Source: Promicromonospora soli (GTDB taxonomy: Bacteria > Actinomycetota > Actinomycetes > Actinomycetales > Cellulomonadaceae). Taken from it: a stretch of DNA of 64,000 nt. The stretch spans positions 479,889 to 543,888 of the forward strand of contig NZ_BNAS01000001.1 in assembly GCF_014653785.1 (NCBI RefSeq), given 5' to 3'. The notes beneath the pieces were generated by a model. It saw only the letters and a list, made by a program, of their open reading frames with translations, had not been told where the DNA came from and did not search any database. This document shows positions 50,997-59,666 of this stretch, piece after piece. Numbering within the stretch: position 1 is the first letter of the stretch; each line of letters starts with the position of its first letter. A program made the translations under genes and the position numbers.

Positions 50997-52196
50997 GTGA
51001 GCTCGCACGCCACCCGCTCCTCGTCGACAAAGCATGCCGCCGTCATCGTCAACCCGGTCGGGGTCGACACCGTGCGGCTCCGTTCGGTTGTCGCCCTTGA
51101 GGAGGAGCGGCACGGCTGGGGGCCACACCTGTGGTTCGAGACGACCATCGAGGACCCGGGACAACTGGCGGCGAGGACCGCCTTGCAGCTCGATCCGGCG
51201 GTCGTGATCGTTGCCGGCGGGGATGGCACGATTCGCGCGGTCGCCGAAGAAGTCGTCTCAAGCGGCATACCCCTTGCGGTCGTTCCCGGAGGGACCGGGA
51301 ACCTGCTCGCCCGAGACCTCGGCCTCCTGGCGGGGTTCGAGGCGTCGGTCCGCACAGCATTCACCGGGTCGGATCGCGCCATCGACGTCGGCATCGCCGA
51401 GCTCGAGCGCGAGCACGGACCGGCCACCACCCACCTGTTCCTCGTGATGACAGGCATCGGGCTGGACGCGAGCATGGCGTCGGGCACGAACAGCATCCTG
51501 AAGAGGCGAATCGGCTGGCTCGCCTATGCCGACCCCATCAGCAGGTCGGTCCTTGGCAACGAGCGGTTCTTGATGCACTACCGCGTGGACGGGGCCACTG
51601 AGCGTTCGATCAGCGCCCATACCGTGATCGTCGGCAACTGCGGCACCCTCACCGCCGGCATCCTGCTGCTTCCCGACGCGGAGGTCGACGACGGCCTCCT
51701 CGACGTCGTCCTCCTGCGTCCCCAAGGGTTCTGGCAATGGCTACGCGTCGGATCACGGCTCACCATCGGGGGCATCCTCCAGCGTACGAGCGGGGGCCGC
51801 GTGGTTCTGCAGGCCGCACCCCGGCTCCGTGCCATGGAGTACGTGCAGGCTCGGCGTCTGGCGGCACGGTTCGACTCGCCGCAGAACATCGAGCTCGACG
51901 GCGACAGCTTCGGCCCGATCACCGCCGCTCGGATCGGGCTTCGCCCTCGCGCTCTCCGGGTCCGAGTACCCCGGCAGTCGTCTGTTCCCCACCGCCCGGG
52001 GGCGAGATCAGGCGTCCCTCTTGGCGTAGGTGGGGGACGTCCCGAAGTCGACCATCTCGCACGACTCGTCACCGACGACCCAGGCGTCGTGCCCCGGTTC
52101 GATGCGCACGACGTCGTTGGGTCCGACCTCGCCCTCGGTGCCGTCGTCCATCACCACGCGCATCCGCCCCGAGATCACGTAACCGAAGTGGGGTGA
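50997..52196 (+). CDS. Diacylglycerol kinase-like lipid kinase, with anomalous 3' extension
   Basis: 399 residues as read. The DAGK catalytic core is seen as AAVIVNPVG, the ATP loop GGDGTIRAVAEEV and PGGTGNLLARDLG. The C-terminal half has the usual two-sheet domain ending in ELDGDSFGPITAA and LRVRVP (about residue 324), where such kinases normally stop. The remaining ~75 residues lie antisense to the cupin gene and look non-coding (PHRPGARSG...), suggesting loss of the true stop by a frameshift or point change. The enzyme should phosphorylate diacylglycerol or a related lipid. Confidence 0.82.
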   Translation: MSSHATRSSSTKHAAVIVNPVGVDTVRLRSVVALEEERHGWGPHLWFETTIEDPGQLAARTALQLDPAVVIVAGGDGTIRAVAEEVVSSGIPLAVVPGGTGNLLARDLGLLAGFEASVRTAFTGSDRAIDVGIAELEREHGPATTHLFLVMTGIGLDASMASGTNSILKRRIGWLAYADPISRSVLGNERFLMHYRVDGATERSISAHTVIVGNCGTLTAGILLLPDAEVDDGLLDVVLLRPQGFWQWLRVGSRLTIGGILQRTSGGRVVLQAAPRLRAMEYVQARRLAARFDSPQNIELDGDSFGPITAARIGLRPRALRVRVPRQSSVPHRPGARSGVPLGVGGGRPEVDHLARLVTDDPGVVPRFDAHDVVGSDLALGAVVHHHAHPPRDHVTEVG

Positions 52197-52373
52197 CTGA
52201 CAGCTGTCCGTGCCCGCGATGGGACGCACGTTCTCCGACCACCGCCAGCCCGGTTCGAAACTGGCCCTGGCCACCGTGCTACCACCGAGCGTCACGAACC
52301 GCCCCACCCCCTTGCCGACGAACGGTCGGACATCATCAGTCTCGTCGAAGCTCTTCGACTCCAGTGCAACCAT
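52008..52373 (-). CDS. Small cupin-domain protein
   Basis: 121 residues from ATG 52373, chosen because GAGGAGG lies 7 nt upstream. One cupin barrel: SPHFGYVISGRMRVVMDDG and GEVGPNDVVRIEPGHDAWVVGDE match cupin motifs 1 and 2. Motif 1 has one His (PHFGYV) and no second, so metal binding may be weak or absent. Its 3' part overlaps 189 nt of the extended kinase ORF on the other strand. The gene is monocistronic; function unknown. Confidence 0.82.
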   Translation of the reverse strand: MVALESKSFDETDDVRPFVGKGVGRFVTLGGSTVARASFEPGWRWSENVRPIAGTDSCQSPHFGYVISGRMRVVMDDGTEGEVGPNDVVRIEPGHDAWVVGDESCEMVDFGTSPTYAKRDA

Positions 52374-52519
52374 CACAAGCCTCCTCGATCATCGTTGACC
52401 GCGTGGTCCATTTCACGGTACGCCGGGGCTCGCCGTCGGACACCTGGAAGAGCCTGGGCCGCGGGCCCGTCGCCTGCCGGAAACCGGCGACCGACACCTC
52501 GGCCCGATAGCGTGAAGCC

Positions 52520-54001
52520 ATGGTGGGCACTCTGCCCGACTGGCTCGGCTGGTGGTCGAGCGCCGACTACGACGTCGCGCGCGCGGTGCTCCAGCGTGGC
52601 TTCGGCGCGCTGTACGCGCTCGCCTTCTGGGGCGCGCTGAGCCAGTTCCGGCCACTGCTCGGCGAGCACGGCATGGCGCCGGTCCCGCGGTACGTGGCGC
52701 GGACGCACTGGCGCGACGGGCCGTCGCTGTTCCGGTGGCGATATTCCGACCGCCTCCTCGCGGTGGTCGCCTGGTGCGGCGTCCTGCTGGGGGTGAGCGT
52801 CATCGTCGGGCTGCCCCAGGCCGGGCCCTGGTGGGTGCCCATGCTCGTGTTCCTCGCGCTGTGGTGGCTCTACCTGTCGCTGGTCAACGTGGGGCAGACC
52901 TTCTACGCCTTCGGCTGGGAGTCCCTGCTGTGCGAGGCGGGTTTTGTCGTCGCGTTCCTCGGGTCCGACGCCGTGCCCGTGCCCCTGCTGATCATCCTGG
53001 CGGTGCGCTGGCTGCTCTTCCGCCTGGAGCACGGCGCCGGCCTGATCAAGTGGCGCGGCGACTCCTCCTGGCGCGACCTCACCGCCCTGTACTACCACCA
53101 CGAGACCCAGCCGCTGCCCGGCCCGTTCTCCTGGCACGCCCACCACATGCCGCGCTGGTGGCACCGGTTCGAGGTGGTCGGCACCCACCTCAGCCAGCTC
53201 GTCGTCCCGTGGCTGCTGTTCCTCCCGCAGCCGCTCCCGTCCGTCGCCGCCCTGGTCTTCGTCCTCACCCAGGGCTGGCTGGTGCTGACCGGCAACTTCG
53301 CGTGGCTCAACTGGGCGACGATCGTCCTGGCCCTCGGCGTGGTCAACGACGGCACGTGGGCCTGGCTGGGTGGCCTCTTCGGGCTGCCCGACGGCGCCGC
53401 CGCGCCCACCGCGGCCGCCTCGGCGCCGCTCGCCTTCGTGGTCGTGGTGAGCGCCGTCGCGCTGCTGCTGCTCGTGCTGTCGGTGCGGCCCGCCCTGAAC
53501 CTCGCGTCGCGGCACCAGCTGATGAACGCAAGCTTCGAGCCGTTCCGGCTGGTCAACGCCTACGGCGCGTTCGGCTCGGTCACGCAGCGCCGCGACGAGC
53601 TCACCGTGGAGGGCACCCGCACCGAGAATCCCGGGCCCGACGACTGGGTCGAGTACGAGTTCCGGGGCAAGCCCGGCCCCGTCGACCGGCGTCCGCCGCA
53701 GGTGGCGCCGTACCACCTGCGGCTGGACTGGCTGATGTGGTTCATTCCCCTGGGGCACCCCGCCCGGTGGTTCGCGGTGTTCCTGCGCCGGCTGCTCGAG
53801 GCCGATCCCCCGACCCTGCGCATGCTCCGCCGAGACCCGTTCGACGGAGAGCCGCCGCGCGTGGTGCGGGCGGTCCTCCACCGCTACCGGTACACCACAC
53901 CCGAGGAACGACGCCGCACCGGCGACTGGTGGGTGCGGGAGCGGCTCGACGTGGTGGTCGACCCAGTGGTGCTCGTGGGCGGAGAGCTCATGAGCCTGTA
54001 G
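52520..54001 (+). CDS. Lipase maturation factor family membrane protein
   Basis: 493 residues with several membrane segments, related to eukaryotic LMF1. Recognisable blocks are YALAFWGALSQFRPLLGEHG, NVGQTFYAFGWESLLCEAGF, the conserved RLEHGAGLIKWRGDSSWRDLTALYYHHETQP (each given in part) and the C-terminal GSVTQRRDELTVEGT and YHLRLDWLMWF. Bacterial members are common in actinobacteria but have no defined partner. The CrtA-like gene follows 51 nt downstream and may be in the same transcript. Confidence 0.9.
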   Translation: MVGTLPDWLGWWSSADYDVARAVLQRGFGALYALAFWGALSQFRPLLGEHGMAPVPRYVARTHWRDGPSLFRWRYSDRLLAVVAWCGVLLGVSVIVGLPQAGPWWVPMLVFLALWWLYLSLVNVGQTFYAFGWESLLCEAGFVVAFLGSDAVPVPLLIILAVRWLLFRLEHGAGLIKWRGDSSWRDLTALYYHHETQPLPGPFSWHAHHMPRWWHRFEVVGTHLSQLVVPWLLFLPQPLPSVAALVFVLTQGWLVLTGNFAWLNWATIVLALGVVNDGTWAWLGGLFGLPDGAAAPTAAASAPLAFVVVVSAVALLLLVLSVRPALNLASRHQLMNASFEPFRLVNAYGAFGSVTQRRDELTVEGTRTENPGPDDWVEYEFRGKPGPVDRRPPQVAPYHLRLDWLMWFIPLGHPARWFAVFLRRLLEADPPTLRMLRRDPFDGEPPRVVRAVLHRYRYTTPEERRRTGDWWVRERLDVVVDPVVLVGGELMSL

Positions 54002-54052
54002 CCCGGCCTGCCTCCGGCCGCAGGCTGACGGTCGTGGGATCGTTGCGCCACG

Positions 54053-54751
54053 ATGACGATCTTCACGTTCCACCTCGCAGAGCTACGTCCGACGACGACG
54101 GCCGGGGCGCTGTGGAAGGCGCCGACCGCGGCTTCCATGCCAGGGTTGAGACACGCTGAGTGCCTGGCGCTGATGCAGCTCGGCGCCCCGACCGTCTCGC
54201 CGGCACGAATGCAGCTGCGTCGGATGGCGATGTTCGCGCGGTGGGAGGACGAGGCCGCCGTCGACGCCTTCCTGGCGGACGACGCGCTGGGCAGGCAGCT
54301 GGCGGCAGGCTGGCACGTGCGGATGCAGTTCCTGCGCCGCTGGTCGCGGCTCGCGGCGATGCCCGACCTACCCGCAAGAACGGGGCAGTGGGACCCTGAG
54401 GAACCCGTCGTGGCGGTCACCCTGGCCCGGATGCGGCTCCTGGAGGCGCCGAGGTTCCTCAGGTGGGGCAAGCCGGTGGAGCGCCTGGTCCGCGACCATC
54501 CCGGCACCACGCTGGCGCTCGCCGCGATGCGCCCGCCCCGGACGATCTCGACGTTCTCGGTCTGGCGGTCCGTGCGGGAGATGGAGGAGATGGTGCACGG
54601 CCACAGCGCCGTCCCGGCGCCCGACCGTCATGCCGCCGCGATGGTCGAACGCCGGAGGAGGGACTTCCACCACGAGTTCGCCACCCTGCGGTTCCGGCCG
54701 CTGTCCGAGCACGGCGAGTGGCAGGGGCGGAGCGGGATCGTCCCCCGGTGA
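54053..54751 (+). CDS. Spheroidene monooxygenase (CrtA)-like protein
   Basis: 232 residues. GHS-APDRH and the central segment DHPGTTLALAAMRPPRTISTFSVWRS resemble CrtA-like proteins, which have a heme-dependent dimeric alpha-beta barrel fold. No carotenoid genes are nearby, so a carotenoid role is not supported by context. The last codons lie 3 nt from the convergent GH13 gene. The start ATG lacks a strong ribosome site. Confidence 0.7.
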   Translation: MTIFTFHLAELRPTTTAGALWKAPTAASMPGLRHAECLALMQLGAPTVSPARMQLRRMAMFARWEDEAAVDAFLADDALGRQLAAGWHVRMQFLRRWSRLAAMPDLPARTGQWDPEEPVVAVTLARMRLLEAPRFLRWGKPVERLVRDHPGTTLALAAMRPPRTISTFSVWRSVREMEEMVHGHSAVPAPDRHAAAMVERRRRDFHHEFATLRFRPLSEHGEWQGRSGIVPR

Positions 54752-54754
54752 GGC

Positions 54755-56443
54755 TCAGCCCCGCAACCAGGCCGTCGTGCCCCCCGGCAGGCGCCCGTCG
54801 TCCAGCGGCATGCTGGTGACCAGGACCTCGCCGTGTGGCAGCTCGACCACGTCGTCGCCGAAGTTGGTGACGCACACCCAGCCGTTGGGCCGCCGGAAGG
54901 CGAGCACGTCGTCGCGGCCGGTGTCGAGCCAGGTCATGGTCTCCGCGGTCTGCAGCTCGCGCCGCAGGGCCAGCGCCTCTCGGTAGAGGGTCAGCGTCGA
55001 GGCGGGGTCGCCGTCCTGCACCTCCACCGCGAGGTCCCCGAACCAGGCGGGCTGCGGCAGGTCCGCCTTCCCGTCGCCGAAGCCGAACGAGGCGCCGTCC
55101 CGCGTCCAGGGCAGAGGGACGCGGCAGCCGTCCCGGCCGATCTCGGCGCCCTGGCTGCGGAAGAAGGTCGGGTCCTGGCGCGCCTCGTCGGGGATGTCGG
55201 GCACCTCGTGCAGGCCCAGCTCCTCGCCCTGGTAGAGGTAGGACGACCCCGGCAGGGCGAGCTCGAGCAGCGTCGCGGCGCGGGCGCGGCGCAGCCCGAG
55301 CTCGCGCTGGAGCACCGGCTCGGCCCCGCGGGTGAGCAACCACTCCTTGCCCTGCTTATCCGCGGTGTGGTCGCCACCCCCCGCGCTGGGGCCGCGCGGC
55401 GGCAGGCCGTAGCGGGTGGCGTGCCGCACGACGTCGTGGTTGGAGAGCACCCAGGTCGTCGAGGACCCGGATCCGACGGCCTGCTCGAGGTTGAAGGTGA
55501 TGATGTCGCGGAATTGGGCGGCGTCGAAGTCGGCCTCGAGCAGGTCGAAGTTGAAGGCCTGCCCCAGCCCGTGCGCGCTGGCGTAGCGGGCGCGGCGGCC
55601 GGCGACCACCCAGGCCTCGGCGACGGCGGTGCGGGGCGGGTCGTAGGAGTCGAAGACCTTGCGCCACTCGGCGTAGATCTCGTGCACCTCGTCGCGGTCC
55701 CACAGCGGGTGGGTGCCGTCCTTCGGATGGGCGTCGAGCTCGGCCTGGCTCGGCAGTTCGTCGAGCAGGTCCTTGGCGAGCCCGTGCGCCACGTCCACCC
55801 GGAAGCCGTCGACGCCGCGGTCGGACCAGAAGCGCAGCGTGTGCAGGAAGTCCGCCCGTACCTCGGGGTTCTTCCAGTTCAGGTCCGGCTGCTCCCTGGC
55901 GAAGTGGTGCAGGTACCACTGGCCGTCCCCCACCGGCTCCCAGGCCGGGCCGCCGAAGACCGACGTCCAGTCAGCGGGCGGCTCGGCGCCGTCCGGCCCC
56001 TTGCCGTCGCGGAAGATGTAGCGGTCGCGGGCGGGCGAGCCCTTCGGCGCGGCCATGGCCTCTTGGAACCAGACGTGCCGGTCCGAGGTGTGGTTCGGGA
56101 CGAGGTCGACGATCAGCTTGATCCCGGCGTCGTGCAGCGCCGCTATGAGGGAGTCGAAGTCGTCGAGCGTGCCGAGCAGCGGGTCCACGTTTCGGTAGTC
56201 GTCGACGTCGTACCCGCCGTCGGCCAGAGCGGACGGGTAGAACGGGCTGAGCCAGACGGCGTCGACGCCGAGCGCGCGCAGGTACGGGACACGGCTCACG
56301 ATGCCGGGCAGGTCGCCGATGCCGTCCGCGTTGGAGTCCGCGAACGCGCGCGGGTAGATCTGGTAGACGGCGGCCTGGCGCCACCACGTGGCGTCGGCGG
56401 TGGTCTCGTCGGGGGTGAGGGCCGGCTCGAGAACTTCGGTCAT
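54755..56443 (-). CDS. GH13 alpha-glucosidase / oligo-1,6-glucosidase type
   Basis: 562 residues. The GH13 (beta/alpha)8 barrel starts at WWRQAAVYQIYPRAF. Catalytic residues are D217 in GFRVDVAHG (nucleophile), E276 in AVAEAWV (acid) and D337 in LSNHDVV. The first conserved region is DLVPNHTSD. The C-terminal beta domain ends near WLRG. There is no signal peptide, so it acts in the cytoplasm on imported malto- or isomalto-oligosaccharides or sucrose-type sugars. ATG 56443 is preferred over upstream in-frame starts because the N-terminus then matches the family. Confidence 0.92.
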   Translation of the reverse strand: MTEVLEPALTPDETTADATWWRQAAVYQIYPRAFADSNADGIGDLPGIVSRVPYLRALGVDAVWLSPFYPSALADGGYDVDDYRNVDPLLGTLDDFDSLIAALHDAGIKLIVDLVPNHTSDRHVWFQEAMAAPKGSPARDRYIFRDGKGPDGAEPPADWTSVFGGPAWEPVGDGQWYLHHFAREQPDLNWKNPEVRADFLHTLRFWSDRGVDGFRVDVAHGLAKDLLDELPSQAELDAHPKDGTHPLWDRDEVHEIYAEWRKVFDSYDPPRTAVAEAWVVAGRRARYASAHGLGQAFNFDLLEADFDAAQFRDIITFNLEQAVGSGSSTTWVLSNHDVVRHATRYGLPPRGPSAGGGDHTADKQGKEWLLTRGAEPVLQRELGLRRARAATLLELALPGSSYLYQGEELGLHEVPDIPDEARQDPTFFRSQGAEIGRDGCRVPLPWTRDGASFGFGDGKADLPQPAWFGDLAVEVQDGDPASTLTLYREALALRRELQTAETMTWLDTGRDDVLAFRRPNGWVCVTNFGDDVVELPHGEVLVTSMPLDDGRLPGGTTAWLRG

Positions 56444-56561
56444 GACGTGATCTGGCTCCTTGCTTCGGTGTCTCTGCAGCACTGGCAGCGTACGAGCGCG
56501 GCGGCGGGCTCCAGCCCGGCGTCGAGCCCGAGCGGGACGTGGCGACTGGTCGGCGCCGGCC

Positions 56562-57563
56562 TCATCTCCGGCGCGCCTCCCGACGACGGCGCCGCGCCTC
56601 GGAGGCGCGCTCCTCGGCGTCGTCGAGCTCGTCCTCGACGGTGCTCAGGTCGGCGCGCGCCTCGTCCACGGCGGCCCGCGCCTTGTCGAGCGCGAGCCGG
56701 GCATCGTCGCGCTCGGCGGCGAGCCGCTCCAGCTCTCGGTCCAGGCGAGCGATGTCGTCCTCCCCGCGCGTGACCTGCTCCTCCGCGGCGCGCAGGCGCT
56801 CGTCGACGTCGTCACGACGCGCCTCCAGCTTGTCGACCTGAGCGGACGCCTCGTCGACGGCCCGCTCGGCCGCCTCCAGCTCCGCGACGGCGGGATCTGC
56901 CGCGGCTGGGCCGGCCTTGTCGGCTCGAGGCGCGTCCCCGGACCGGCCTGCTCTCTTGGCAGCTGCCCCGTCCGCCCCCGCCGCTTTCGCGGGCTTTGCG
57001 CCGGAGCGGGGCCCGGCGTCGGACGCCGCGGGGCGCAGCGCGACGAGGTCCGCCTCCTCGCCCTGCTCGTCCACGATGCCGAACCCGACGTGCTGCAGCG
57101 CACGCGAGAGGCGCCCGGCCCGGACGGCGGCCGCGGCGTCGGGGTCCATCACGGCGGCGGTCAGCGTCTCGGTGAGGCGGTCCAGCACGGCGGGCGAGAC
57201 CGCCCGGCCACCCACCTCGCCGGCGTCGCGCACAGTGTGGACGAGGGCGTCGGTGCGCTCCCGCCGCAGGTGGTCCAGCGCCCGGATGCGGCTGCGGTCC
57301 CGGCCCTCGGTCGCGGCCCGCAGCTCGTCGCCGAGATCCGCGAGCGCCTGGATCTCCTGCGGGTGGTCCCGCGCCACGTGATTGATCACCCAGGCTGCGA
57401 CCGACGGTTTGGGCAGGCGCTTGACCCGCTCGGCGCCCAGCCGGTCGCCGTTGTCCGCCGCCTGCCGGGCGGCGGCGTCGCGGGCAGCGATGAACTCGTC
57501 GAGGGGCCGGGCGTAGAGCGCGTCGACGGCGGCGTCGAGGTCTGTCGGGTCGTCCGCTGGCAC
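56562..57563 (-). CDS. Coiled-coil protein of unknown function
   Basis: 333 residues. The N-terminal ~150 residues are helical, with KRLPKPSVAAWVINHVARDHP as the most distinctive text. An Ala/Lys/Gly-rich linker follows, then a C-terminal coiled coil of about 110 residues rich in Glu, Arg and Ala heptads (ERLAAERDDARLALDKARAA) and a basic tail RRRREARRR. No export signal is present. Proteins of this plan occur across actinobacteria with no assigned role. The start is GTG 57563 with AGGACC upstream. Confidence 0.75.
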   Translation of the reverse strand: MPADDPTDLDAAVDALYARPLDEFIAARDAAARQAADNGDRLGAERVKRLPKPSVAAWVINHVARDHPQEIQALADLGDELRAATEGRDRSRIRALDHLRRERTDALVHTVRDAGEVGGRAVSPAVLDRLTETLTAAVMDPDAAAAVRAGRLSRALQHVGFGIVDEQGEEADLVALRPAASDAGPRSGAKPAKAAGADGAAAKRAGRSGDAPRADKAGPAAADPAVAELEAAERAVDEASAQVDKLEARRDDVDERLRAAEEQVTRGEDDIARLDRELERLAAERDDARLALDKARAAVDEARADLSTVEDELDDAEERASEARRRRREARRR

Positions 57564-57925
57564 GGTCCTACGGTGGCACGGCGATGCCCGTCGTGCGAGG
57601 CCGCCGTCCGCCCCGCGCGCGGCTCGTTCCGACGTTCGTCCGCCGAACCGCAAGCTGGTCGTCGATCGGGCTCCCCCACCGGCGTCGAACCGCAGCAAAC
57701 TCGTCGACCAGCTCCCCCGCCGACGTCGAACCGCAAGCTGCGGGTGTATCCGGGTGCCGAACCGTAGCTCGTGTGTCGATCGGGCGGCTGAGAGACGCGG
57801 ATGTTGCGGCTCGACACCCGAATCGACGAACAACCTGCGGCTCGGCGCACAACCCACCAGCAACTTTGCGGCTCGGCACCCGAATGAACCAACAACGGCC
57901 CATCCACCGGTCGACGTCGGTGTAC
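57564..57925. repeat. 362-bp spacer with inverted, periodic 9-bp repeats
   Basis: CGAACCGCA (one copy CGAACCGTA) occurs at 57644, 57686, 57727 and 57758. Its near reverse complement TGCGGCTCG occurs at 57805, 57836 and 57867. Steps are 42, 41 and 31 bp in the first set and exactly 31 and 31 in the second. Flanking text such as CGGGTGCCGA is also shared between the two orientations. No gene is evident; ORFs through it show only repeat-derived peptides. It lies upstream of the coiled-coil gene and downstream of the lipase gene. Confidence 0.75.
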
Positions 57926-59275
57926 TCAGCAGTGGACCAGGAACGGGCGGTCCCTGAACCTCCGGTCGAGGAACGCCACGACGCCGGGCGCACCGGTCAC
58001 CATCGTCGAGACGTGCTCGCCGACGTGCCACTCCCACTGGACCTCCGCGCCCGCCGCGCAGTACTCGTTCCGTAGCGTCCTGGCTTGGCCGGGGGCGATT
58101 ATCTCGTCGAGCGTGCCGTGGAAGAGCCGGATGGGCACGTCCGGCGGGTTGGCGCCGAGCCGGTTCTCGTCGAGGCGCGCCTGCCAGTCCGGCGCGCGCA
58201 GCGGGTTGGTCGCCGTGAACATGCCGATGTTCTGGAACGCGTGCGTGAGCGTGACGTCCACGCATGCGTCCTTCTCGCGCTCGAACGTCTCCCGCCCGCG
58301 CTCGTTGAGGTACGAGTCGAGGTCCAGCTCGGGATAGGCGGCGTCGAGCCCGTAGGCCGCCAGCAGGAGGAACCCGAACCCGACCTGCCCGTCGAGGCTC
58401 TCGGCCACCTCGGTGAGGTCGGCGGGCACGCCGCCCGCCGCGACGCCGACCAGGTCCAGCTCCGGCGCGTAGTCCGGCTGCAGCTCGCCGGCCCACATCG
58501 CTCCCCCGCCGCCCTGCGAGTAGCCGGAGAACGCGACCTTACCGCCCGCCCGCAGCCCGGTCGCGGGCAGGTTTGTCGCGGCGCGCACCATGTCGATGAC
58601 GGCCCGCCCCTCCGACTGTCCGACGACGTAGGTGTGCATGCCCGGCGTGCCGAGCCCCTCGTAGTCGGTCACCACGACGGCCCAGCCCGCCAGCAGCATC
58701 GGCTCGATGAAGGGCCGCTCGTAGTCGAGCCAGCGCGACGGTGCGCAGCTGTCGCCGACGCCCCGCGTCCCGCTCGCCACGGAGACGATCGGCCGCGGGC
58801 CGTCTCCCCGCCAAGCCGTGCCGGGTACCAGCACGCGCCCGGTCACAGGAACGTCATGCCCGGTCGCGTTCGTCGAGTGGTACATCACGAGGTAGTTGCG
58901 GGCGCTGAGCTGCCGGGGCTCCTCGCGCCACCGGACCACCTCGCCGTCCGCGCCGTCGGGCAGCGGGTCGGGCGGGGTGTAGAAGTCGTCGTCGAGTGCG
59001 AGCGGAGCCGGGACGGCGGCGCTGTGTGCGGCGGGTGCGGGCGCGGTGACTGCGGTCGCCGAGGTCGCGGGCGCCGTGGTTGCGGGCAACGCGGATGCGG
59101 GCGGCACGGTGGTTGCGGGCGCGGCGTGGGCCGCGACCGGCGAGCCGCCGACGACGGCCGGGAGCACCAGCGCGGCGAGCGTAGCGACGACGGCGGCCCG
59201 ATGCCGCGCCGTGCGACCTCGGCCGGGTGCTGAAGGCGGGGACGCGGGTGTGTGCGGGTCGGCGGCGAGCGGCAT
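57926..59275 (-). CDS. Secreted lipase (LIP family, alpha/beta hydrolase)
   Basis: 449 residues. A long signal peptide runs to about 52 (VVATLAALVLPAVVGGSPVAAHA in part), followed by an Ala/Thr/Pro-rich linker to about residue 95. The hydrolase domain shows VTDYEGLGTPGMHTY and VGQSEGRAV, then the nucleophile GYSQGGGGAMWA, and near the end FHGTLDEIIAP (Asp) and HVGEHVSTM (His). This matches the secretory triacylglycerol lipase family. ATG follows GAGGAGATCCG. It is likely cut by signal peptidase and released or wall-associated. Confidence 0.9.
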   Translation of the reverse strand: MPLAADPHTPASPPSAPGRGRTARHRAAVVATLAALVLPAVVGGSPVAAHAAPATTVPPASALPATTAPATSATAVTAPAPAAHSAAVPAPLALDDDFYTPPDPLPDGADGEVVRWREEPRQLSARNYLVMYHSTNATGHDVPVTGRVLVPGTAWRGDGPRPIVSVASGTRGVGDSCAPSRWLDYERPFIEPMLLAGWAVVVTDYEGLGTPGMHTYVVGQSEGRAVIDMVRAATNLPATGLRAGGKVAFSGYSQGGGGAMWAGELQPDYAPELDLVGVAAGGVPADLTEVAESLDGQVGFGFLLLAAYGLDAAYPELDLDSYLNERGRETFEREKDACVDVTLTHAFQNIGMFTATNPLRAPDWQARLDENRLGANPPDVPIRLFHGTLDEIIAPGQARTLRNEYCAAGAEVQWEWHVGEHVSTMVTGAPGVVAFLDRRFRDRPFLVHC

Positions 59276-59460
59276 CGGATCTCCTCGTTGAGGTCCTCGG
59301 ACACTCGGCGTTGAGCGCCCGCAGCCCGTGCGGGGCCGCTACTGACTGTAACCCCAATAACGCCCGGGCAACAGAGTCAGCCCGACGGCGGTGCGCGTGC
59401 CCTGGGGCACTGTGACTCCCCCGCACCTGGGGCACCCGGAACACCTGGGTACCTGCGAGA

Positions 59461-59518
59461 TCGGTCGGTTGCCTCGAGATCGGTCCGTCGATGGGCCGAT
59501 CTCAAGGCAACCGACCGA
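59461..59518 (-). terminator. 23-bp stem hairpin downstream of the DUF6580 gene
   Basis: 59461-59483 pairs with 59496-59518 with a single mismatch, around a 12-nt loop. It is too long to be chance and lies 149 nt after the DUF6580 stop on the minus strand. There is no U tract, so it may act as a transcript-end stabiliser or belong to a dispersed palindrome family. Confidence 0.6.
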
Positions 59519-59587
59519 GTCAGCGCCACCCTGTTGCAACAAACCGAAGTCAGCGGCACCCCGATGCAAGTGACCGAACTCAGTGGC
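59514..59587. repeat. Degenerate 29-30 bp tandem repeat
   Basis: ACCGA-(A)GTCAGCG-CACC-G-TGCAA-type units begin at 59514, 59543 and 59573 (steps of 29 and 30 bp); the third is partial. The array begins inside the right arm of the hairpin at 59461-59518. Confidence 0.7.
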
Positions 59588-59666
59588 CTCGCCGCTCAAG
59601 GGGCTCAGCACGGTGCCGCAACACTGACCGGCCCGGCCATCGCAGGGCCTGGCGCGGACCGTGAAT

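Larger units (their letters stand above)
59276..59666. other. 391-bp structured spacer between lipase and DUF6580 genes
   Basis: No gene is evident. The spacer holds GGGGCACCCGG/GGGTACC-like short repeats near 59405-59455, the strong hairpin at 59461-59518 and the periodic repeat at 59514-59587. Both neighbouring genes are on the minus strand, so it should contain the end of the DUF4430/DUF6580 transcript and the lipase promoter. Confidence 0.6.

Noticed and set aside
54833..56773. 646-codon plus-strand ORF opposite the GH13 gene
   Set aside because: The minus strand has all GH13 catalytic residues; the opposite frame shows no family pattern.
57564..57925. CRISPR-like array
   Set aside because: The repeated core is only 9 bp, appears in both orientations and has imperfect spacing; there are no cas genes.
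59339..59611. 90-codon minus-strand ORF with EATEFGHLHRG-type repeats
   Set aside because: Its sequence is produced by the non-coding hairpin and tandem repeat and has no ribosome site.
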